Source: an uncultured Eubacterium sp.
GTDB taxonomy: Bacteria; Bacillota; Clostridia; Lachnospirales; Lachnospiraceae
Assembly (NCBI GenBank): GCA_910584595.1
Contig: CAJUBQ010000032.1
Span: 1 to 46,730 of the forward strand
Direction: 5' to 3'
Length of the DNA: 46,730 nt
The notes under the pieces were generated by a model. That model had not been told where the DNA came from. It was given only the letters and a program-made list of their open reading frames with translations, and did no database searches. This document shows, piece after piece, positions 9,301 through 16,103 of this stretch. Made by a program: the position numbers and the translations under genes. Within the stretch, counting starts at the first letter, position 1. Each line of letters begins with the position of its first letter.

Positions 9301-9615
9301 AGACAATCAGACCGGTCTGTAAATGGACGGAACAATACATGAATATCAGGCGAATGAACGCTTGCCGCAAGGATGAGACAAGTAGAAATTTTGCGCTGCA
9401 AACGGACGATTTTTGTGCAAATTGCATAAAAAAATGCGGATGATTTGCCGCATAAAAAATGCTTGTTTTTTTGAAAAAATGACACTGGAAAAAAATCCAA
9501 ACTACCGCGAACAGTTGATTTAACTAGAAATTATCGGATTTAAATTGTATTTTTTGGGATACAAAAGAAGTTAAAACATATGTAGTTTAGTTGACCGAAG
9601 TGGGCCGGATAAAAA

Positions 9616-9669
9616 AGCGGAAAGAAATTAAACAGAAAAAACATCTTGTTTTCTGTGCTTTTTTCCGCT
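9616..9669. repeat. Long imperfect hairpin in the Uma2-blaI intergenic region
   Basis: Outer arms AGCGGAAA (9616-9623) and TTTCCGCT (9662-9669) enclose inner arms ACAGAAAA (9632-9639) and TTTTCTGT (9649-9656). The rest of 9301-9753 shows only a short ATGCGG/CCGCAT hairpin (9434-9453), which has a T-run only on the minus strand, and no convincing gene. Confidence 0.45.
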
Positions 9670-9754
9670 ATACTTAGAGACATGTAATCGATTATATATT
9701 TTAAACTTTGTTTATTGCGCATATGCGACTCAACAATAAAACCATGAATAATTA

Positions 9755-9788
9755 TTGAAAGCAACGAGCATGTGTAGTATACTACACA
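9755..9788 (+). promoter_or_regulatory. blaI-type promoter with embedded BlaI/MecI operator
   Basis: TTGAAA (9755-9760), 17 bases, TATACT (9778-9783). The -10 box is the centre of a perfect 18-bp palindrome at 9771-9788 (TGTGTAGTATACTACACA), which contains the TACTACA/TGTAGTA half sites typical of BlaI/MecI operators. Repressor binding would cover the -10, so the operon should repress itself, with release when BlaI is cleaved or displaced. Confidence 0.8.
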
Positions 9789-9815
9789 GTGCTGTAAGTT
9801 GAGAAAGGATGGAAG

Positions 9816-10196
9816 ATGAGAGCAAAGGAAATTACGGAATGTGAAAAAGTTGTAATGAAATGTGTGTGGGATAGTCCACATGAGTTGTCCATGCAGGAAA
9901 TTACAGAAATGGTTAATACACAGCATGGAAAAAACTGGAAGACTCAAACAGTTTCCACATTCCTTGCAAGACTTGTTAAAAAAGACTATCTGAAAATGTA
10001 TCGGAAAGGAAGATGCTTCTATTATCAGCCATTAGTTGATAAAGAAGAATACAAAGACGATGTATTATTAGATTATGTTCAGTTTTGGAACGATGGCAAC
10101 ATGTGTGCATTTGTATGCGGATTATTTGAGAAAAAAGATCTGCTGAGTGAACTTGAGTGTGAAGAACTAAAGAAGAAAATCAATGAACTTGATTAA
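9816..10196 (+). CDS. BlaI/MecI/CopY-family transcriptional repressor
   Basis: A 126-residue winged-helix repressor of the BlaI/MecI family (normal length about 120-130). EITECEKVVMKCVWDSP matches the family N-terminus. ELSMQEITEMVN is the second helix, and WKTQTVSTFLARLVKKDYL is the recognition helix and start of the wing. A basic wing, RKGRCFYYQPLV, follows, then a C-terminal dimerisation helix region. It starts at an ATG after GGATGGAAG and lies 28 bases downstream of its own palindromic operator. It overlaps the M56 peptidase gene by 14 bases. The gene regulated besides its own operon is not apparent, because no beta-lactamase or PBP is nearby. Confidence 0.92.
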   Translation: MRAKEITECEKVVMKCVWDSPHELSMQEITEMVNTQHGKNWKTQTVSTFLARLVKKDYLKMYRKGRCFYYQPLVDKEEYKDDVLLDYVQFWNDGNMCAFVCGLFEKKDLLSELECEELKKKINELD

Positions 10197-11634
10197 TCAG
10201 CTGTTTTTTGCAGTACTCATAAGCTCCGTAACAAGCGCCTTGTTGATTCTGGCCTGGTGGCTGTTGCGGAGCTTTTTCATGTTTATAAATGCAAAACTGA
10301 TCTATTTTACGTTACATTGGATCAGTATTATGTTTTTGTTGCCGATCGGGTATTTAGCGGTAATGATTCGATATCGCGGGTGGCTTCGAGGGCAGTCGCA
10401 AATATGGAAGCTTTTGTTTTTACGTACCAATGAATGGACAGTATTTTTAAGTGTCTTTTCTGTAATCTGGTTCGTAGCAGCTATAGCTCTTGGCTTCTAT
10501 TTTGTGATGAGCCGCCTGTATTGGAATAGAAAGTTAGCGGACAATATTCCGGAAGACGATGAAGTTATCGTCCGAATATACGAAAGAGTTTGCGAAAAAC
10601 TGGATATACAACCGGATTCCATTCTGTTGAATCGGAATGTGGTGATAGATACGCCATGTATTTCAGGCTGGATACATCCACAGGTGATTTTGCCGGAACG
10701 TGATTATACCGAAGAAGAATTGGAAGTAATCTTTTTTCACGAGTTATCACATTTTAAGCACAATGATCTGAGATACAAAGCATTAATTACTTTAGTAGTT
10801 ATCATACATTGCTTTAATCCGGCTGTTTATTATTTGTTTCGGATGATTAATCTTTGGAGCGAATATATGGCTGATGTATCAGCATTGGAAGCATCTGACA
10901 GTATTCATCATGCAAAATCATATTTTATGCATATTGTTTATCTGATTCCCGATGGCAGAAAAAAACAAGTCGATAACATTTTTGTCTCGACTTTAAGCAA
11001 AAGTAAAAAAATGATTGATAGGAGAGTAGATTTCATGAAAAAGTATCAGAAAATGAAATCAGCAAGTAAAATTGTAACAGCAGCTTTGGCAGCAGTATTT
11101 GTATTCGCGTCGGCAACTACAGCATATGCGTCAGGAATGACCGTAGCTGATTTACATAATGTTGTGTATCAAAAGACAGAGAATTTTACAAATGCGGTAG
11201 ATGAAACAGCAGTTGGAAGAGCGGTTGTAGCAGAGGACGGCATGGTAGAATATCACTGCAAAATTGACGACCTGAATCGTGAAGGGCTGCAGGTTGTTTC
11301 TACTCCCGATCAAGACATCGTTGCTATGGCTGCAGGAGTACATTATAGCTTTGATTGGCAAGTAGAGCCAAATACAAGGTATGTGAGTGGTCCATTCTCA
11401 TTAAAGACAACTCAGAAGATGAATGTATGTACGAATGTGACGCCGGGAAACAAAGTTTATTACATGGGCATTATGGATCATCAGGGAAATGCATATTATG
11501 TAAGAGGAACAGGTGCGTTGGCGCACAACTTCAACATTCCTGAATCGACCAGTTATCGTGTGTTTGTTCAAAACGATCACACAGATGGCACAGTGCTCCA
11601 TGCAACAGGGTACTTCGTATATGACAATAAATAA
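10183..11634 (+). CDS. BlaR1-like M56 membrane metallopeptidase with unusual C-terminal sensor domain
   Basis: A 483-residue signal-transducing zinc protease that would cleave or inactivate the upstream BlaI-type repressor on sensing an extracellular signal. Three N-terminal membrane helices (about 5-28, 40-62, 86-110) precede a cytoplasmic peptidase domain with FFHELSHFKHND (H186, E187, H190) and a likely third ligand in LWSEYMAD. A fourth hydrophobic segment lies at about 296-316. The external part (about 318-483) is not the serine penicillin-binding domain of BlaR1: I see no SxxK, SxN or KTG set. Instead it is a beta-rich, roughly 165-residue module that I do not recognise. An internal ATG (11035) has its own ribosome site and a signal-peptide-like start, so a free exported form is conceivable. 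Confidence 0.88.
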   Translation: MNLINQLFFAVLISSVTSALLILAWWLLRSFFMFINAKLIYFTLHWISIMFLLPIGYLAVMIRYRGWLRGQSQIWKLLFLRTNEWTVFLSVFSVIWFVAAIALGFYFVMSRLYWNRKLADNIPEDDEVIVRIYERVCEKLDIQPDSILLNRNVVIDTPCISGWIHPQVILPERDYTEEELEVIFFHELSHFKHNDLRYKALITLVVIIHCFNPAVYYLFRMINLWSEYMADVSALEASDSIHHAKSYFMHIVYLIPDGRKKQVDNIFVSTLSKSKKMIDRRVDFMKKYQKMKSASKIVTAALAAVFVFASATTAYASGMTVADLHNVVYQKTENFTNAVDETAVGRAVVAEDGMVEYHCKIDDLNREGLQVVSTPDQDIVAMAAGVHYSFDWQVEPNTRYVSGPFSLKTTQKMNVCTNVTPGNKVYYMGIMDHQGNAYYVRGTGALAHNFNIPESTSYRVFVQNDHTDGTVLHATGYFVYDNK

Positions 11635-11743
11635 GAAGTACCGAAATCTTATGCAGCAGAAATGCAAGCCATACTATGAATTAAACGATTATAAAATTGT
11701 TATTTTCAAGATTGGCAAGCGTAAGATACCAATTTTTTATGTG

Positions 11744-11806
11744 CCACTATATGGTAGTGGACAAAGGTAATTTGTAACTCATTAATTTACCACTGTATAG
11801 CAGTGG
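11744..11806. repeat. Two tandem hairpin repeats downstream of the blaR1-like gene
   Basis: CCACTA-TATGG-TAGTGG at 11744-11760 and CCACTG-TATAG-CAGTGG at 11790-11806. Each is followed by GACAA and then a similar AT-rich tail ending in ATTTGTAA, giving a roughly 46-base repeated unit. Neither hairpin has a T-run. The surrounding 11635-12190 stretch has no convincing gene. The function is unknown; binding sites for a dimeric protein or recombination sites are possibilities. Confidence 0.6.
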
Positions 11807-12009
11807 ACAATTGTTATTTGTAAATGACTGTAAATGAATCAGTATCAAATAAGGCATAGTTTGATGCTGCAATCCCATTGATAAGTCTTAACAAGTGGCT
11901 TTGAAAAACAGAAGACATAAACTGATAATTTCTTGTATGACATTATAAACCGATGAATAACATGTTCGTTTATCATGACAAAATAAACGCGATGTAAAAA
12001 AACGGCAGG

Positions 12010-12046
12010 CCGCATGATGGAAATAGAATTTATTTCTGTCATGCGG
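12010..12046. terminator. Hairpin in the 11.6-12.3 kb intergenic region
   Basis: Outer arms CCGCATGA (12010-12017) and TCATGCGG (12039-12046) and inner arms AAATA/TATTT enclose GAATT. TTTATTAG follows on the plus strand, and on the minus strand the stem is followed by GCCTGCCGTTTTTTT, so it would terminate better leftward. No gene is visible immediately upstream on either strand. Confidence 0.45.
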
Positions 12047-12056
12047 TTTATTAGTT

Positions 12057-12124
12057 GTTCTGGCCGGTAAATCTATTCCGCCAGGTGCAGAGACGATCGG
12101 GAATCCGTTAGGTAAATGACATTG
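12057..12124. repeat. 68-bp dispersed repeat, copy 2
   Basis: Ungapped match to 125-192 (57 of 68 bases identical by eye), in the same orientation. It lies about 70 bases upstream of the promoter of the diguanylate cyclase gene, as copy 1 lies about 55 bases upstream of the gpmI promoter. Confidence 0.75.
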
Positions 12125-12191
12125 TTTTACACCTGCGGCGCTCAAAGTAACCTGTTGGATATAACTGTTCTTCCGAAAAAACAATACAATA

Positions 12192-12220
12192 TTGCATCTC
12201 AACAAAAAATAGATTATAAT
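12192..12220 (+). promoter_or_regulatory. Candidate promoter of the diguanylate cyclase gene
   Basis: TTGCAT (12192-12197), 17 bases, TATAAT (12215-12220), about 100 bases before the start codon. Confidence 0.6.
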
Positions 12221-12321
12221 ACGAACAGGAGCAGGAATTTAATATTAGTTATTTAAAGTGACAAATTAGACTACAAAACAAAGAAAATTTTGGTGCATTC
12301 ATACATAGATTGGAAGAACAA

Positions 12322-13377
12322 ATGAACGAATTAAACATGAAAAAAAACAAAAAATTACAGAAAATTATCGACTGGTTTACAAAAAACAGCAATGTAGTTT
12401 TTCTGACCGTCTGTCTTGTTATTCACGGACTTTATACAATTACTTTCCATATATTAGATATCTGGCAGCTGTCAACGCTGAATATGTTCAGCAGTGCATT
12501 TTATTTTGATCTGTTATTTCTGAAAAAAGACACGTCTGAGCGAAGTATGGTTTATACTTATTTTGAAATTTTGCTTTTTTCCGTATTGAGTGAGCTTGCA
12601 CTGGGACCGGATTATGGTTTTTTTCTATATATTGTGGGAATGGCTGCCGCTGTGTTTTATTTGGTTCCGTCTTATGGCAACAAGCGGTTTCTTTTTCAGA
12701 TTATTGGTATTGTAACAGCGATACTTTTGGAAGGCAGCATTTTGATTTTTCAAATTAGCTTTCCGGGAATTCAAAAAGCTGCAGCTCCGTTTCGTACGCC
12801 GTTTTATTTGGTTAATATTGGAATTACAGCAACGATTGTACTTGCAGCTACATTTATCTATTCAAGGGAAACCGAAAAGGTATGGAAGTCATTGGAATAC
12901 AGCAATAACCACGATGCGCTGACAAGACTTTACAACCGACGGTTTTTAGAACGTTATATAGAAGAGATTCCATATGGGGAGCGTACCGATTATGTGATTG
13001 CAATGGTAGATATTGATTTTTTTAAAAAAGTAAATGATACTTACGGACATGAAGCCGGGGATAAAGTATTAATGAAAGTGGCTTCTTGTCTGCAGGATAC
13101 AGCGGGCGCTAAAAATCTGGCTGTACGCTGGGGCGGGGAGGAGTTTATTTTATATTTTCCGGATAATACACAGGAAACAGTTTATACAAAAATGGAGCAG
13201 CTGCGGCAGGAAGTAGAGTCGTTAGTGATTCAGGCGGCAGGATGTCATATACGTATTACCATTACGTCCGGGATTGCGGGTGGTCTTGCGGACAGTAATT
13301 ATGAAAAAGTGATCCGCAGTGCGGATGAAAAATTGTATCTTGGCAAACAGCGGGGCAGAAATCGCGTGATTGTATAG
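12322..13377 (+). CDS. Membrane GGDEF diguanylate cyclase
   Basis: A 351-residue protein that should make cyclic di-GMP from two GTP. About six hydrophobic segments fill residues 20-190 (an MASE-like membrane sensor with no recognisable ligand site). The GGDEF domain follows: HDALTRLYNRRF, MVDIDFFKKVNDTYGH (metal-binding Asp), then the active-site loop RWGGEEF and a C-terminal ADEKLYLGKQRGRNRV. The RxxD inhibitory site normally five residues before GGEEF is absent (GAKN at that position), so product feedback is unlikely. The frame opens at TTG 12310, but GGAAGAA just upstream of ATG 12322 makes that the better start. It probably forms an operon with the hybrid kinase 41 bases downstream. Confidence 0.93.
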   Translation: MNELNMKKNKKLQKIIDWFTKNSNVVFLTVCLVIHGLYTITFHILDIWQLSTLNMFSSAFYFDLLFLKKDTSERSMVYTYFEILLFSVLSELALGPDYGFFLYIVGMAAAVFYLVPSYGNKRFLFQIIGIVTAILLEGSILIFQISFPGIQKAAAPFRTPFYLVNIGITATIVLAATFIYSRETEKVWKSLEYSNNHDALTRLYNRRFLERYIEEIPYGERTDYVIAMVDIDFFKKVNDTYGHEAGDKVLMKVASCLQDTAGAKNLAVRWGGEEFILYFPDNTQETVYTKMEQLRQEVESLVIQAAGCHIRITITSGIAGGLADSNYEKVIRSADEKLYLGKQRGRNRVIV

Positions 13378-13418
13378 AGGTTAGTCAGTAAGCAGCAAAA
13401 GGGCAGGGAAATAAAAAT

Positions 13419-15974
13419 ATGGGTACAATGTTAAATAAAAAGATAAAAAGATTTTTTGCGGTTAGTATCGTCAGTGTATTGATTGTTTGTCTTGTAGTGT
13501 TTACCTGGGCAATTTTGTATATGCAAAAGCAGACTGAAAATTCGATAGAAGATATTAGTGGCATCTATATGGAAGAAGTCAGTTTTCAAATACAGCAAAA
13601 GTTTTCGTCTATTACAGATTTGCGGCTGGAACAGGTAAATGGGATTATTAAACGGACCAATCCCAAACATATGACTTATGACGAGCTGATTGAGGAAATA
13701 AAATTCAGTACGCAAGTACGTGATTTTACTTATATGGGGCTGTATTCTGAGGATGGAGAAAAGGAACGCATTATTGGAGATGCTCTGCAGATATCTGACT
13801 ATGACAATATGCTGAAAAGTGTGGAAGAAAATGGCAGCGGGATTGCAGTCGCGGAAGACCGGGATAAAAATAAATATTTAATGCTGGCAAAGCAAATGCA
13901 GTATCTGCTGGAAGACGGCAGTGTCAGCAGGGCTTTGATTGGCGGCGTACCGATGGATTATTTAAAAGAAGCGCTTTTTTTGGATGAAAAAGATGCAAGA
14001 GTATATTCTCATGTTATCGCAAAAGATGGTTCATTTGTAATTCGAAGCAACGATGCATACAGGGACAGTTACTTCAATCGGATGCGGGCGCTGTTTGAGG
14101 AGATCAACAATAAGACGGCGGAAGATTTTGTAGAGGAACTGCGGGAAGCTTTAAATGGTGACGGGCGGTATTCTGCAGTTATTTCGGTAGGAGGAGAACA
14201 TCGGTTTTTATGCTGTACACCGATTTCAAAAAATGTGGATTGGTATCTTGTCGCTGTGATGCCAAGCGGAGTGCTAAATGACAGATTAAGCAATCTGGAT
14301 TCGATTCGGATTATGATTATGATAAGTTCCGCAATGATGATACTGTTAACGATGCTTGTTATTTTTATTATGTATTACAAGCTGTCCATGCAGCAGATGA
14401 AGGAGCTTGATAAAAAAGAAAGATCTGCAGTACGGGCCAATATGGCTAAAAGTGAATTTCTATCCAGTATGAGTCATGATATCCGAACTCCTATGAATGC
14501 GATTATCGGTATGACAGAAATAGCGCTTCGCAATGTACAGGATGCCATACGTGTGGAAGACTGTCTGAAAAAAGTGCGTTTATCCAGCAAGCATTTGCTT
14601 GGGCTGATTAATGATGTATTGGATATGTCTAAGATCGAAAGCGGGAAGATGACATTGAATATCAGCCAGATGTCGTTACGAGAGGCTATGGATGATATTG
14701 TTAATATTATGCAGCCGCAGGTAAAAGAGCACAATCAGTATTTTGATATTTTTATTCGGGATATTTGTTCGGAAAATGTATATAGTGACGCTGTGCGGTT
14801 AAATCAGGTGCTTTTGAATCTTTTGTCCAATGCGGTGAAGTTTACCCCGGAAGAGGGAAGAATTGATGTGCATTTGTGGCAGGAATCGTCTGAAAAAGGG
14901 GAAGATTATGTATGTACCCATTTTATGGTGGAAGATACGGGCATCGGTATGTCAGAAGAGTTTCAGAAGAAGATTTTTGAAACTTTTGCGAGAGAAGAAG
15001 AAAATGAAAAAGTACAAAAAATTGTCGGGACAGGCTTGGGCACGTCAATTACAAAAAGCATCGTAACGCTGATGGGCGGCAGAATAGAAGTGCGCAGTAA
15101 GCAAGGAGAGGGAAGCTGCTTTCATGTCATCGTAGATTTTAAGCGAGCAGATCATACCGAAGAAGAGATGATTTTGCCGCCGTGGAATGTGCTGGTTGTA
15201 GATGATAATGAGATGCTTTGTATGAGCGCGGTTGCAAATCTGGAAGCGCTTGGCGTACATGCAGACTGGACAATGGATGGCATGCAGGCAGTGAATATGA
15301 TCGAAGAACGCCATAAGAAACGGGAAGACTATCATTTTGTGCTGGTAGACTGGAAGATGCCGAATATGGATGGCATAGAAACGATTCGGGAAATTCATAA
15401 CAGAGTAGGAAGGAATGTGCCAATCTTTTTAATCTCTGCTTACGATTGGAGCGACTTGGAAGACCAGACATTAGATGCCGATATAGAAGGATTTATTTCC
15501 AAGCCGTTATTTAAATCTACGCTGTTCACCCGTCTGAAGCAGTATGTAGATGGCGAAAAGGTCGGAACGACTGATGATGAGGAAGACGTTGACTTTACCG
15601 GAAAACACATTCTTCTTGCCGAAGATATTGATATTAACTGGGAAATTGCTAATGAAATTTTTTCATCGGTTGGACTGCAGCTGGAATGGGCAGTTAACGG
15701 ACAGGACTGCGTGGATAAGTTTGTAAAATCAGAAATTGGATTTTACGATGCAGTGCTGATGGATGTGCGGATGCCTGTTATGAACGGCTACGATGCTACC
15801 AGGGCGATTCGGGCGCTTGACCGTCCGGACAAAGATCTTCCGATTATAGCGATGACGGCTGACGCTTTTGCGGACGATGCACAGCGCTGCTTTGAGAGCG
15901 GGATGAATGACCACCTGACGAAACCGCTGGATATTCGGGAGTGTATGCGGACGTTCCAGAAATATTTAAAATAA
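13419..15974 (+). CDS. Hybrid sensor histidine kinase with two receiver domains
   Basis: An 851-residue membrane phosphorelay kinase. One membrane helix (about 12-34), an extracytoplasmic Cache-like sensor region of about 250 residues and a second helix (about 297-322) lead into HisKA with the phosphorylated His in FLSSMSHDIRTPMNAI. The ATPase domain has an N box (QVLLNLLSNAVKF), G1 (VEDTGIGM) and G2 (GTGLGTSI). Receiver 1 (about 590-705) has VVDDNE and the acceptor Asp in LVDWKMPNMDG. Receiver 2 (about 727-850) has LAEDIDIN and LMDVRMPVMNG. No HPt domain or DNA-binding regulator is adjacent, so the final target is unknown. The pairing with a diguanylate cyclase suggests a shared signal but does not prove it. 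Confidence 0.94.
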   Translation: MGTMLNKKIKRFFAVSIVSVLIVCLVVFTWAILYMQKQTENSIEDISGIYMEEVSFQIQQKFSSITDLRLEQVNGIIKRTNPKHMTYDELIEEIKFSTQVRDFTYMGLYSEDGEKERIIGDALQISDYDNMLKSVEENGSGIAVAEDRDKNKYLMLAKQMQYLLEDGSVSRALIGGVPMDYLKEALFLDEKDARVYSHVIAKDGSFVIRSNDAYRDSYFNRMRALFEEINNKTAEDFVEELREALNGDGRYSAVISVGGEHRFLCCTPISKNVDWYLVAVMPSGVLNDRLSNLDSIRIMIMISSAMMILLTMLVIFIMYYKLSMQQMKELDKKERSAVRANMAKSEFLSSMSHDIRTPMNAIIGMTEIALRNVQDAIRVEDCLKKVRLSSKHLLGLINDVLDMSKIESGKMTLNISQMSLREAMDDIVNIMQPQVKEHNQYFDIFIRDICSENVYSDAVRLNQVLLNLLSNAVKFTPEEGRIDVHLWQESSEKGEDYVCTHFMVEDTGIGMSEEFQKKIFETFAREEENEKVQKIVGTGLGTSITKSIVTLMGGRIEVRSKQGEGSCFHVIVDFKRADHTEEEMILPPWNVLVVDDNEMLCMSAVANLEALGVHADWTMDGMQAVNMIEERHKKREDYHFVLVDWKMPNMDGIETIREIHNRVGRNVPIFLISAYDWSDLEDQTLDADIEGFISKPLFKSTLFTRLKQYVDGEKVGTTDDEEDVDFTGKHILLAEDIDINWEIANEIFSSVGLQLEWAVNGQDCVDKFVKSEIGFYDAVLMDVRMPVMNGYDATRAIRALDRPDKDLPIIAMTADAFADDAQRCFESGMNDHLTKPLDIRECMRTFQKYLK

Positions 15975-15993
15975 GTTGATGAACAGTTTTGCT

Positions 15994-16030
15994 AAGAAAT
16001 CCCCCGGCCAGGATTGCCAGGGGATTTCTT
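15994..16030. terminator. Bidirectional terminator between convergent genes
   Basis: Arms AAGAAATCCCC (15994-16004) and GGGGATTTCTT (16020-16030) with an inner GGC/GCC pair. It sits between the hybrid kinase (plus) and the hydrogenase-like chemoreceptor (minus). Confidence 0.75.
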
Positions 16031-16103
16031 ATATGATATCAAAGGTTTCTCATGAAAGAAAGATTTTTTAAAAAAGTATCTGCGAAACACTTTGCAGCTT
16101 GTA

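Noticed and set aside
9434..9453. Terminator for the Uma2 gene
   Set aside because: The ATGCGG/CCGCAT stem has A-runs, not T-runs, on the plus strand. It would only terminate minus-strand transcription, and no minus-strand gene is there.
9540..9947. Minus-strand 135-codon frame across the blaI promoter
   Set aside because: It runs over the operator and the start of blaI, has no ribosome site and no recognisable motif.
11888..12205. Minus-strand 105-codon frame covering repeat copy 2
   Set aside because: Coding-like similarity to the minus strand of copy 1 ends quickly, and there is no ribosome site. Kept as a repeat, not as a gene.
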